From an uncultured Bacteroidales bacterium (lineage in GTDB: Bacteria > Bacteroidota > Bacteroidia > Bacteroidales > UBA932), in assembly GCA_947305045.1 (NCBI GenBank), contig CAMZCW010000013.1, positions 1-27,313 of the forward strand: a stretch of DNA of 27,313 nucleotides, written 5' to 3'. The translations under genes and the position numbers were made by a program. The notes below the pieces were generated by a model, which had not been told where the DNA came from, ran no database searches, and saw only the letters and a list, made by a program, of their open reading frames with translations. Below are positions 8,105-17,195 of the stretch, in pieces; within the stretch, counting starts at the first letter, position 1; each line of letters opens with the position of its first letter.

Positions 8105-9639
8105 AAGTCAACAATTGCAGTATGTTCTTCGCCACGGCTGTCTTTCCAGCTCAGGCGATAAGTTCCTTTAAAGCCGCGCCAACGCACCTCGCCGCCCCGG
8201 CCGGCCTTCACTTCGAGACGGGTACGCCACTCGTGAAGAATCAATTCTTCCAGCGCATTATAGGCCGCTTTGGGGCGCATATCCCGGTGAAAAAGGCCCG
8301 ACGTAGAGGGCTCTCCGGGGAAGCCGCAACCGTCCACCAGGTTCCACCAGGTGATGGCGAACATTTTTTCGCCACTGAACCACAGACGATACAGGTTCCG
8401 GGCGATGATGGCTTGAATCATCTCCCCGCGCTCCCCTTCCGTCGGGGCAGTAATGGTGATTTCACTGATGCAAATGGGAAGTCCCGGTGCGGAGAGCCGC
8501 TTCATGAGGTCCCACACGTACTCCGGGGTCTGAATAGCAGCGCCTTCGGCAATCTGGCGGCACTGATCCGGGTCATACAAATGCATTTGGGAGCCGATGG
8601 CCTGTACGCCATATCCCTCCTCCAGAAGCGTCTGCACCTGGCGGGGATAATCATCCGTGTCCACATAATCATTGATGCATTTCAACTGGGTTTGCGGAAT
8701 CATTTCATCTGCGATGCGCCAGGTCCGGCGAGTATAGTCTCCAGGCAGCAGCATATAACGGCTTTTGGTGAAAAGGTCTCCGGGAATCTGCACACCGGCG
8801 CGCCAGTCCTTGCAGCTTTCGTTCACAACGTCATAGCTGGTCACGGCCGGGTGGGTTTTGTAATGATCGATTATGTCACGCACATGGGCGTCAAAGGTGT
8901 CTCCAAGAGCCTTTCCGTACCTGGGAAGCAGCTGTGCCAGTTCCGCAGGGGATAGGGACTCATAGCGCGCAGAACGCGGGACCTTGCTTTCAAACAGGGA
9001 AACGTCTTCCAGGGAATCCAACAGGGCTCGTTCGGAAGAAGGCGCCAGCTCGTGCAGCCAGCGGGGATTGTTGGTACCGCTGCCCCAGGCCAGGGGGTGC
9101 AGGTGAACGGCCACGCTATGCGCAGCGCACCATTCCACAACGGGATCCGACGCCGGACGCCGCCAATGCGGCTGGGCAAAAGGTTTCTTCTTGAACGTAT
9201 TCCAGTATTCTTCGCTATCACGGAATTCGCCCTGATAGCGCATGGGGTCTTCGCGGAACCACTGGAAGTCCCGCCAGTAAAGCCCTACCGTGGCCCGATT
9301 GAACAGCGTCCCAAAGAGCTCCCGGTAGCGAGTATTCGCCTCCGGCGTCCCCAACTGGTTAAAATTAAACGTGGAGGCGCCAAAGAGGAAAGCCGATGAG
9401 ACCTGTTCCACCCGAACCGGCGTACCGCGCTTGAGGCCGGGGATTTTGACAAAGCCATCGGCCTTACGGTTGCGCTCGATGTCGGCATCAATCCGCGCCT
9501 GGACCTCATCGTTCCACAAAGCCCAGTAGGCAGGACTCATCACCCCTTCCGTATCTTCCGACGCCCGGTGCGGAATGGACTGCGCACCAGCCAGGCAGGC
9601 AAAGGTCAAGGCGATGGAAAAGAATGCGAAACGTCTCAT
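8101..9639 (-). CDS. Glycoside hydrolase family 10 endo-beta-1,4-xylanase-like, secreted
   Basis: A 512-residue protein with a Sec signal peptide (about 1-19, ending CLAGAQS). The GH10 barrel spans about 80-460. Glu274 in DVVNES is the predicted acid/base and Glu393 in ICISEI the predicted nucleophile. The usual HTLVWHSQ region reads HPLAWGSG near 181-188, so subsite contacts differ from classical xylanases. A small beta-rich extension ends the protein (about 470-512). Most GH10 enzymes cut xylan internally; some act on other beta-glycosides. It overlaps the GH3 upstream and the symporter downstream by 4 bases each. Confidence 0.93.
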   Translation of the reverse strand: MRRFAFFSIALTFACLAGAQSIPHRASEDTEGVMSPAYWALWNDEVQARIDADIERNRKADGFVKIPGLKRGTPVRVEQVSSAFLFGASTFNFNQLGTPEANTRYRELFGTLFNRATVGLYWRDFQWFREDPMRYQGEFRDSEEYWNTFKKKPFAQPHWRRPASDPVVEWCAAHSVAVHLHPLAWGSGTNNPRWLHELAPSSERALLDSLEDVSLFESKVPRSARYESLSPAELAQLLPRYGKALGDTFDAHVRDIIDHYKTHPAVTSYDVVNESCKDWRAGVQIPGDLFTKSRYMLLPGDYTRRTWRIADEMIPQTQLKCINDYVDTDDYPRQVQTLLEEGYGVQAIGSQMHLYDPDQCRQIAEGAAIQTPEYVWDLMKRLSAPGLPICISEITITAPTEGERGEMIQAIIARNLYRLWFSGEKMFAITWWNLVDGCGFPGEPSTSGLFHRDMRPKAAYNALEELILHEWRTRLEVKAGRGGEVRWRGFKGTYRLSWKDSRGEEHTAIVDL

Positions 9640-11789
9640 AATAAACCAAATCCAAAATCATAGGTATTTCCCTCAGTATCCCGCCAAGGGGTCATATCGT
9701 GCGGGACATCTTCCAGCTGCCGTTCCACCGTCTCCATATTGGCAGGGAATTGCATAGGCAGGCGGCCCACAGGCTTATAGGCCCCGGAGACAAGCTCCAG
9801 GAAAGCCCGGCTCCGTACCCCGAAGGCCACAAGGATGGCATCGGCCCAGGGTTCAAACTCCATCACCACCGGACGGGTGGTCTGGAGAAGGACTATTACC
9901 GGTTTTCCACCCATCTGTGCCTTGGTATCCTGCACAAGGGCCAGGTCCGATGCGTTTTCCACATCAATGCGCCGTCCTCTGTAGCTACGGTTGGTACTCC
10001 GCTCCGCGGGGTCACCGCCGGCAAGGGAAACCGCGCGGGCCGCCTGGGCCGTATAAGGCGAATACTGCAAGGAGATGGGCATGTAATGGCCGTCCTTGTA
10101 CCCGATACCGCCTTCCGGTTCGGTGATGGCCACCAGAGCCCAATCGGCCTCCTCAGGACTGGAGACAAGGGTATAATGCCGGGCCACCGCGGCCGTATCT
10201 ACGGAATAGCCCACATAAGGTGCTTTTTTGAGCCTGCCGGTCATGGAATACACGCCGGGAATGTTGCGCTGCGGAACATACACCTTGGTGCCGGGTTCTA
10301 TGGGAAGCACACTTCCCCGATTCTTTACCATTACCACGCTGCGCCGCTGGGCTTCCTCCCCGAGCGCCTGTGCCTCCGGGTCAGAAAGCACTTCTAGAGC
10401 CACCGCAGGATCCCGGTAAGGATTCTCAAAAACGCCGCTACGGAAGAAGGAAACCAGGATTTTCCGCGCCGAGGCCTCCCAGCGTGCCCGTGCCGAAGCC
10501 ACGCCGTATTTATCACACCAGAGTTGATACGCCTCCATAATCCAGGAAGCATAAACGGTCCCGCCAAACTCGTCCACACCCGCTTCCAGCGCCTTCAGGA
10601 TGCGTTCTCCTTTGGTAAGCGCCTCCACGCCATAGCATTTGCCGCCGGTGGTGAGCGGGTCGCCGTTGTAGTCTGCTACAATGCCCCAGTCCGTACAGAC
10701 AATACCCTCATAGCTATATTGCGTTCTAAGGAGCGTATCGATGATATAGCTGCTGTAACTGTTTCCCACATTCTCTCCGGAAGGATCTTGTCCGTAAGAA
10801 ACGGTGTAATACGGCATGACGCCCGCCGCATCCAGACAGAAAGCATCCATGGCGGTCTTGAGTTGCCCGCCCGGGAATACGGCATATTTGCCAATGGACA
10901 GGTGTGCATCCCGGCCTCCCTCACCTGCACCGCCGCCCGGCCAATGTTTGACAATGCAGTTCACCTCCGGTTGCAAGGTATGGATATAGGTCGATGCCAT
11001 CTGCCGCACCAGCTCCGGATTCTCCCCAAAGGTTCCGGGGACGCGCCGCCAACGGGGATCCGTGGCCAAATCGGCCTGCGGAGAAAGGGCGGTTCCAAAT
11101 CCCAAAGCCAGATACTCCCGTTTGACGGTTTGGGCAAAACTACGCACTACCAACGTGTCGAAGGTTGCCGCAAGTCCCAGCGGGGTGGGCCACTGGGAGC
11201 AGACACCACCGGAACCGGCATTGAACTCATCAGTGGCTTTGATTTCGTTGCGAGGGTCCGTGCAGTTGAGTGCCGGAATGCCCCAAGGCAGGCTTTCGCA
11301 CAGGGTCTGAACCTTGTTGTTCCAGCGGGCGATGGTCTCAGGGCCATCGGAATGTGCAAGGAGGATCTGCCTTGTGTCAAAGTTCACAATGACATCGCGC
11401 AACTGGTCGCAAATATCGGAAGGTTCTGCGCCACTCTCGGCATAGGGTTTCCCGTTGTAGGTGATCCCGCTCACGCTCATGGATGAAATGCCCGGCACAT
11501 TCACTGTATGGCCAATGGTCATCAGGCCGGAAAGGTACTCGGGAGGGAGTTTGGCCGCCAGATCGGCCGCCCTTTCCTCCGGAGTAAGCCGCCAGTCTTC
11601 ATAAGGGTCCAGCACCCCGTTGCGGCTCAGGTCCTTGAAGACCTTTCCTCCCTCACGCAGTAGCGGAACATCTGTATAAGTGAGCGTGGCCCCGCCCTTC
11701 TGGACAAGCTCCCGATAGCCGTCCTTGGTTTCAACGGCCGTGCAGGCGACAAGCGCGAGCGAAGTCCACAATAACCATTTACCACTCAT
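9636..11789 (-). CDS. Glycoside hydrolase family 3 lipoprotein, paralogue of the one at 4664-6919
   Basis: A 717-residue protein with lipobox LVAC (Cys16). It repeats the layout of the GH3 at 4664-6919: an EF-hand-like segment DLSRNGVLDPYEDW at 53-66, KHW at 281-283, a GGGAGEGGRDAH stretch, predicted nucleophile Asp367 in IVCTDW and NRSYRG in the C-terminal domain. It ends at FGFGLL and lacks the extra tail of its relative. Such GH3 proteins are exo-acting beta-glycosidases; the pair may divide linkages or sugars between them. Its start lies 9 bases after the stop of the GH35/GH42-like gene and its stop overlaps the GH10 start by 4 bases. Confidence 0.95.
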   Translation of the reverse strand: MSGKWLLWTSLALVACTAVETKDGYRELVQKGGATLTYTDVPLLREGGKVFKDLSRNGVLDPYEDWRLTPEERAADLAAKLPPEYLSGLMTIGHTVNVPGISSMSVSGITYNGKPYAESGAEPSDICDQLRDVIVNFDTRQILLAHSDGPETIARWNNKVQTLCESLPWGIPALNCTDPRNEIKATDEFNAGSGGVCSQWPTPLGLAATFDTLVVRSFAQTVKREYLALGFGTALSPQADLATDPRWRRVPGTFGENPELVRQMASTYIHTLQPEVNCIVKHWPGGGAGEGGRDAHLSIGKYAVFPGGQLKTAMDAFCLDAAGVMPYYTVSYGQDPSGENVGNSYSSYIIDTLLRTQYSYEGIVCTDWGIVADYNGDPLTTGGKCYGVEALTKGERILKALEAGVDEFGGTVYASWIMEAYQLWCDKYGVASARARWEASARKILVSFFRSGVFENPYRDPAVALEVLSDPEAQALGEEAQRRSVVMVKNRGSVLPIEPGTKVYVPQRNIPGVYSMTGRLKKAPYVGYSVDTAAVARHYTLVSSPEEADWALVAITEPEGGIGYKDGHYMPISLQYSPYTAQAARAVSLAGGDPAERSTNRSYRGRRIDVENASDLALVQDTKAQMGGKPVIVLLQTTRPVVMEFEPWADAILVAFGVRSRAFLELVSGAYKPVGRLPMQFPANMETVERQLEDVPHDMTPWRDTEGNTYDFGFGLL

Positions 11790-11798
11790 GATGCCATC

Positions 11799-13259
11799 TC
11801 ATAGATTGTACAGTTTAAGCCGATAGATACCGGAGACTTTGAAGAGCTCTTGGTAGGCGGGGCGGAAACGGCGCTGGTAGCTGAGGCCATAATAGGGACC
11901 GTCTTCCGGGATATTCAGCCGGCCACGGAGGTAGAGCATGTTGTGGTGACCGGTTTCATCGCCATTGAGCACTTGCCAGCGCTTCCCGTCACGAAGCTCC
12001 TCGCAGAAGGCGATTTGGACCCGCGGGCCAAAGTCTATCCAGGCGCCCACGCCTGCAATGGTGAATTCGTCCGAGGCCGTCTGGACGATGATGCCGTGAG
12101 CGTGCTTCTCGCCTTCAATACAGTGGGCATAAAATGTATAGTTACCCAGCGCAAGCGTATCCACAGCATCCGGGGCATCTTTTTTATCGATTCTTACAAA
12201 GCCTCGCATGGGATGTCCTTCCGCTATTAGCGGCATCATCTCCGCAATTACTTTGCATTCGGCCGTATAGTATGGATTGTCGAAATGCTCTTCATAACCA
12301 AAACCAAAGACACCTTTGGCACCGGCCTCACCCAGCGCATACCAATAGCGGCCGGCCTGGCAGTTGGTTTCCGGGATAAACAGCGGCTGGCCTTCCCCGT
12401 ACGCTGCACACATCTCCCTTAGTTCCGGCCCATAGATATCCGGCGAGAGCCAGTCCAGATGGGGCGCATACTTTTTCCACACCGCCAAAACAGCCTCACG
12501 AGGGCCTCCATTGGGATATTTGCCATAGGCTTTGTCTGCAGGGGCCAGCCAGGCGTTGGTAAACAGGGGCAGGTCATAGGCTTCCTTTCCTGCAGCCGCC
12601 ACAGCATCCACATAACGGGCATACGCCTCAGCCATGAAATACTGCGGAGCCATTGGGTCGTCGGACCGGCTCCAAGGGCTTTCTTCCCAGGCTTTTATAC
12701 CGGCTTCCGAGAAATCCCGCTCGGCAAAGACGCCCACTTCGTTCTCCACCTGTACGCAACGGACTCTCCGGGTTTTGTCTGCCATCTTGAGATGCGCCAT
12801 GAGCGCTTTGAAGGCCTTCACGTCGGCCTCACGCGCGGCCGCGCAGAAAGGGGAGATGGGGCTTGTCTTTTCCGCCACACAGGTGGGAGCCCGGAAGTAC
12901 GTAGCCGTGTCGGCCTTCACCCAAAGCGGCGGATAGGAGGATTCACCGTTTTTCCAAGTACCGAACCACAGCAGGCCAAGATAGAGGTCCCGTTTGTCGG
13001 CGGCCTTCAACAGGTAATCCACCAGCGAAAAGTCAAACTCCCCCTGAACCGGCTCAAGCAGTTCCCAGCTCACGGGTGCAAGGACCGAATTAAAGCCAAG
13101 CGATACGGCAAGATCCAATGACGCATCGATGGACTCCGGTGTGGAGGCGTTGGAATTGTGCATTTCCCCGCCCCAAAGAATGGCAGGGGCCGGCTGTTGT
13201 TCCTGACAGGAGAACAGAAGCATCAGCGGCAATGTGTATAGCAGGAACTTTTTAATCAT
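11799..13259 (-). CDS. GH35/GH42-like (beta-galactosidase-like) lipoprotein
   Basis: I place the start at 13259, giving 486 residues, because this exposes a lipoprotein signal (MIKKFLLYTLPLMLLFSC, Cys18). The longer frame to 13313 adds 18 residues with no signal character. The body is a clan-A TIM barrel: Glu174 in VQVENEVG is the likely acid/base and Glu297 in LFIPETN the likely nucleophile. A beta-rich C-terminal domain follows (about 345-486). It resembles GH35/GH42-type beta-galactosidases with a DUF5597-like C-terminus; the family call is from motif layout and is less certain than for its neighbours. It overlaps the upstream FAD gene by 8 bases. Confidence 0.8.
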   Translation of the reverse strand: MIKKFLLYTLPLMLLFSCQEQQPAPAILWGGEMHNSNASTPESIDASLDLAVSLGFNSVLAPVSWELLEPVQGEFDFSLVDYLLKAADKRDLYLGLLWFGTWKNGESSYPPLWVKADTATYFRAPTCVAEKTSPISPFCAAAREADVKAFKALMAHLKMADKTRRVRCVQVENEVGVFAERDFSEAGIKAWEESPWSRSDDPMAPQYFMAEAYARYVDAVAAAGKEAYDLPLFTNAWLAPADKAYGKYPNGGPREAVLAVWKKYAPHLDWLSPDIYGPELREMCAAYGEGQPLFIPETNCQAGRYWYALGEAGAKGVFGFGYEEHFDNPYYTAECKVIAEMMPLIAEGHPMRGFVRIDKKDAPDAVDTLALGNYTFYAHCIEGEKHAHGIIVQTASDEFTIAGVGAWIDFGPRVQIAFCEELRDGKRWQVLNGDETGHHNMLYLRGRLNIPEDGPYYGLSYQRRFRPAYQELFKVSGIYRLKLYNL

Positions 13260-16128
13260 GGCGTGTGGCTTTATAGACTGTCCGGAGGACTTTTCTGGAT
13301 GTGTCGGAATCAATATAATCGGCCGGGTAATATGTAATATCTTCTGGCTTTATATCCAGCAGCTCATAGGCGAAACACAAGGACGCCACGTACTTGGGAA
13401 GACCCTCTGCCAAATGCGTATTGTCCTGGCTCCGCTGGAGTTTGTAGCCGTAAGTAGATAATACAGCATCTTTTCGGCAGGCTTCGATTGCTTTCCCTAC
13501 ATTAACACAGGCGTCCATGGACAAACTTTTACACACCACTGGAGCAGCCTGCTGAATGAGTTTGTACTGACATCTGTACAGGCTATCCCATTCCGCCTGG
13601 CTCTCCGGCCAGCGGCCGCCATTGTAGAGAGCGACAAACTTTTCCCTGTAATCCGTATTGCCCTCCGGATAGGAGAAGGGAACCATGAGGCCGATGCGGA
13701 CTTTGCCTCTTGCGGCTGGTTGCATCATGCCCCTGACATCCTCCACAAGGGCGGCAAGGCTGTATCCCTGCGCTGCTTCCTGCCCCAGATGTCGCTTCCA
13801 GTCTGCGCCCAGGGTGGCCTCCGGCTGGAAGACAACCCAGTCCCAGGGCTCATCGGCAACAATGTCCTTCAATGTTACTCCCACGCCCGCAAGGCCGTTT
13901 TCATAGCCTTCCGCTGGCGTTTTTACCGGGTTTTCGGAAGCCGTATATTTCCAATACTGATAGGTATCGTGCACCTTTTGCGGCTGGCCATTGTGTACGT
14001 AGCAGTAGGCCGTGTCATGCAGACCCCGCCACTGGTCCTCCAGCGTGCTGCCGCCCAGGTATCCGTGCCCCACAATGACGGGACGGGCGGCACTGGCAGC
14101 GATGGCACTCACATAGCGCAGGGCGTCCCTGGTCCAGCTGTTTCCCACTCCAAGAATTCGCAGCGTATCCGCCGTGGCCTTTTTTACAAGAAGGATGCAG
14201 TCGGCCCGCAGAGGCTTTCCGGAATCGCCGCCGGAGACCGTGACGGAAACACTGTCGGAGAGTTCAAAAGTGCCGATCGGTGCCCAGTCGCCTTTCATCT
14301 GACCGTCGAGGGCAATCACCCTGGAATCCACCGTAACGTTTACGCCGTCAACGACATAACGGGTCAGCGGCTCGATATCGTCAACCAAATTCACATAGGA
14401 ATATGCTTCATACAGCCCCGGAGCGGGCACCCTGGCGCTGAAACGGACGGATGCTCCCGGAGCCGATGACTCCAGATAGGAGGGACCGTATCCCCGCTTG
14501 GATTGTATGCGCGTCCAGCCGGAAGGAACGTCCATAAGGGCGTCATCCATAAACAGGTCCGGCACGGAGCCGTCCTGCAGCGGGTCCCGGGCCAGGCTGG
14601 CCATCAAATCCACGGCCGATACATCCTGAACCGGAATGCCCTGCCGCAGCGACATCACGGCCGCCAGACCGGCCACCTGCCCCAGGGACATGAACACGGG
14701 CTCCATCCTCAGGGAGCCGAAGGCGATATGGCTCGCAGACACACATACAGGCACAAGAAGGTTGTCGCACGCTTTCCGGGCGGGAACAATACTTCTGTAA
14801 GGAATGGGCCATGGGCCGGGAATCTTCTCCTCCACATTGCCCTCGTTCTTCACCATCCCGTCCGCCACAATGCGACGGCAGTTGTGGGAATCCATCTTGT
14901 AGGCGGCGTATCCAATGCCGTCTGGCACATCCGAAAGTCCTTCACAGTCACTCTGGGTGACCACATAATCCGACACCATCCGGCGTCCTTCCCGCACATA
15001 AAGCTGCGGCGTCCAGTTGCCGTTTTCCGGATATTCGTCCTTGGGAAGGCCCCAGCGCGCGAGTTCCTCCCGGGTGGCAGAAGGGACGCGCGGGTCCGTC
15101 ATCATAAACCAGAGCAGGCCCAGCGTGTAGTCCGTGTGCGCCTGATAGATCTTATAGCGCCCCTCATAAGAGGCTTCCAGATAGCCGGCATTCCCGCCGA
15201 TAAAATCGGTCGAGAAGCCACCGTAGTTGTTAACATCGGTCTTGCGTCCGGGCATCGGGCTCCAAATGAAATACTTGGCCGATTCCGGCTGCGCGGCAAT
15301 GAGGCGTGCAAGCAGCTCATATCGCGTAGAATCATAGCCGGAAGGCCTTGTCAGCGGGATTTGGTTTTCCAGCGAATCCGTAAGGCAGAGCCGCAGATTA
15401 TACGCCTGCAGCAAGCCGTCCCCTTCGCCATCCTCACCTGCTGGCTCTTCAGTTACACCAGGAAGAAGCCCGCTTGCAGGGTCGCCCGGCACCACATACG
15501 GGTCCACGCCGTCCGGGAACTGATGGTTGGTGGCAATATGGCGGCCGTTCCAGCTTTCCCCATATTGTGCCCGCGATTCCCGCCCCACGGCATAACTTAC
15601 GCCGGCAGCAGGCAGCAGGTCTCCTTCATAGCTGGCATCGACAAACACCTTTGCCCGAATCTTCGGCCCCCGTCCAAGCACCCGGCCTTCCCCGTCGAGC
15701 CGGCTCGTATACATGAGGGTGATGTGCGAGCCGCGCTTGCGGAGCCTGTCCAAGCCGGTACGACGCAGAACGCTTATTCGGGGATGCGCCAGATACGCAT
15801 CCATCACCTCCTGCGCCACATGGGGCTCGAACACCCAGCTTTCCAGCTTGCCGTAATGCTTCCCCAGTTCCCGGTAAAATTGCCGGGATAGCCCTTGAAC
15901 CACCTGTTTATTGCCAATGTCGGTAAGGCCGAGCCCGCCGGTGGTGAGCCCGCCAATATGTCCGGAAGGCTCCACTATAACCACGCTGTATCCCTTCAGG
16001 GCTGCGCTTCTTGCAGCCACCACACCGGCCGATGTACCGCCGTATATGCACACATCATACTGCTTCCCGCACGAAAGCGCCGACAGCCATACGCTGCCAA
16101 GCAGGAAGATATGCGCTATTGCTCTCAT
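13252..16128 (-). CDS. Three-part lipoprotein: FAD oxidoreductase, golvesin-like domain, DUF4886/SGNH-like domain
   Basis: The chosen ATG at 16128 gives 958 residues and a lipoprotein signal (lipobox ALSC, Cys20). The open frame extends to 16257, but that part lies inside the esterase gene and lacks a signal. Residues 24 to about 510 are an FAD_oxidored domain with the dinucleotide-binding GGTSAG at 30-35. About 535-650 resemble the golvesin/xanthan-lyase-associated beta domain. About 655-920 resemble DUF4886, an SGNH-hydrolase-like fold, with VGNS (Ser664) and DNTH (Asp902, His905) as candidate catalytic residues. It may couple oxidation of a glycan unit to removal of an ester. It overlaps the esterase gene by ATGA. 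Domain calls are fairly sure; the reaction is unknown. Confidence 0.88.
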   Translation of the reverse strand: MRAIAHIFLLGSVWLSALSCGKQYDVCIYGGTSAGVVAARSAALKGYSVVIVEPSGHIGGLTTGGLGLTDIGNKQVVQGLSRQFYRELGKHYGKLESWVFEPHVAQEVMDAYLAHPRISVLRRTGLDRLRKRGSHITLMYTSRLDGEGRVLGRGPKIRAKVFVDASYEGDLLPAAGVSYAVGRESRAQYGESWNGRHIATNHQFPDGVDPYVVPGDPASGLLPGVTEEPAGEDGEGDGLLQAYNLRLCLTDSLENQIPLTRPSGYDSTRYELLARLIAAQPESAKYFIWSPMPGRKTDVNNYGGFSTDFIGGNAGYLEASYEGRYKIYQAHTDYTLGLLWFMMTDPRVPSATREELARWGLPKDEYPENGNWTPQLYVREGRRMVSDYVVTQSDCEGLSDVPDGIGYAAYKMDSHNCRRIVADGMVKNEGNVEEKIPGPWPIPYRSIVPARKACDNLLVPVCVSASHIAFGSLRMEPVFMSLGQVAGLAAVMSLRQGIPVQDVSAVDLMASLARDPLQDGSVPDLFMDDALMDVPSGWTRIQSKRGYGPSYLESSAPGASVRFSARVPAPGLYEAYSYVNLVDDIEPLTRYVVDGVNVTVDSRVIALDGQMKGDWAPIGTFELSDSVSVTVSGGDSGKPLRADCILLVKKATADTLRILGVGNSWTRDALRYVSAIAASAARPVIVGHGYLGGSTLEDQWRGLHDTAYCYVHNGQPQKVHDTYQYWKYTASENPVKTPAEGYENGLAGVGVTLKDIVADEPWDWVVFQPEATLGADWKRHLGQEAAQGYSLAALVEDVRGMMQPAARGKVRIGLMVPFSYPEGNTDYREKFVALYNGGRWPESQAEWDSLYRCQYKLIQQAAPVVCKSLSMDACVNVGKAIEACRKDAVLSTYGYKLQRSQDNTHLAEGLPKYVASLCFAYELLDIKPEDITYYPADYIDSDTSRKVLRTVYKATRHD

Positions 16129-17195
16129 TTTGTCAAGATTCTCAGGATGGGCTCCTTGACGGATTCCATCCACAGGGTATAGCCGTAGGAGTCCGGGTGG
16201 GAACCGTCGGAGGTAGCTTCGTGGGTGGATGAAGTGGCATTGGTGGTGTTGATCCAATAGACGTTTGGATACTTGGCTACCATTTCCTGCATCATTATTT
16301 CAGCGTTTTCACGCTTGGCCTTTTCACGGGCGTCATAGCTTTCGCTGAAATTACGTTTTTCACGCCGCAGTGTCTGGAGAAAAATGAGTGGGATGCCGGG
16401 GCGCTCCTTTACGAAGCGTCTGATGAACGGTTCAAGTCTTTCCTGGACTTCCTGTGGTGAAGGATTGGAGAAGGCGTCAAATACGAATGCGTCAACAGGT
16501 TCCGCCTCCAGCAGGGCATCGGCAAAATAAGGCTGCAGCTTGCAGTTGCCGCTGAAGCCCAGGTTGATGAAATTATATCCTGTGGCGCGTGCAAGCTGGG
16601 CTTCCCAGGTCATGGCACAACGGCCGGCACCGGAGCCGTGTGTGTAGGAAGATCCCCAGACGGCAATGCGGCCCTTGAACGGCTGGGAATCGGCCTCAAT
16701 CCAGCTGCCTTCATCCGTCACAATATCCAAGCTTTCAAGCTGGGAAAAGAGCGGCAGGTACACCAGGCAGTGCTTTTCAGCGCTGCCGCTGTCCTTGATG
16801 AGTTCCACCTCATGCGGTTCCCCGGGCGTGTTCTTGGGATAGCCGTTGCCGGCCCAGAGCCACTGTCCGTCCTTTTTCATGTAAAGGTCAAAGCCGCGGG
16901 CCGCTATAGCCCCCATATTGCCGCCGTCAGTCGCCTTCTTTCTCCAAACAACACGCACGCCGATGCGCTTGGAGTTGGTGGAAAACGCAACGGCCATGCC
17001 GGCGCAGTGCCGGGCCTGGCCTTTCTCTCCGTCGGTCATGCCTTCCCGCTGGTCCAGGCGGTCCCAAGGGTGCTGTGTTTCTGTGTATTTCCCCACTACG
17101 GTAAGGCTCAGGGCATCCGTATAATCTTTTTGGGCAAAGCAGGGAAGCGTCCATAGGCCCAACAGGGCCGCTACCATGAATTGGAACGTTCTCAT
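16125..17195 (-). CDS. SGNH/GDSL esterase with N-terminal GxDLY domain, secreted
   Basis: The start at 17195 (356 residues) gives a Sec signal peptide (MRTFQFMVAALLGLWTL, cleavage near CFAQ) and an ATGA overlap with the upstream stop. The longer frame to 17285 begins inside the preceding gene. Residues about 25-165 match the beta-sandwich domain named for its GxDLY motif (GFDLY at 101-105). The C-terminal SGNH domain shows GSSYTHG at 181-187 (nucleophile probably Ser183), Gly216, Asn244 and DGSH with Asp330 and His333. This family contains carbohydrate esterases, so removal of acetyl or similar groups from glycans is likely. Confidence 0.9.
   Translation of the reverse strand: MRTFQFMVAALLGLWTLPCFAQKDYTDALSLTVVGKYTETQHPWDRLDQREGMTDGEKGQARHCAGMAVAFSTNSKRIGVRVVWRKKATDGGNMGAIAARGFDLYMKKDGQWLWAGNGYPKNTPGEPHEVELIKDSGSAEKHCLVYLPLFSQLESLDIVTDEGSWIEADSQPFKGRIAVWGSSYTHGSGAGRCAMTWEAQLARATGYNFINLGFSGNCKLQPYFADALLEAEPVDAFVFDAFSNPSPQEVQERLEPFIRRFVKERPGIPLIFLQTLRREKRNFSESYDAREKAKRENAEIMMQEMVAKYPNVYWINTTNATSSTHEATSDGSHPDSYGYTLWMESVKEPILRILTK

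Noticed and set aside
16129..16257. Longer N-terminus for the FAD/DUF4886 protein (1001 residues)
   Set aside because: The extra 43 residues overlap the esterase gene in another frame and hide the lipoprotein signal that starts at 16128.
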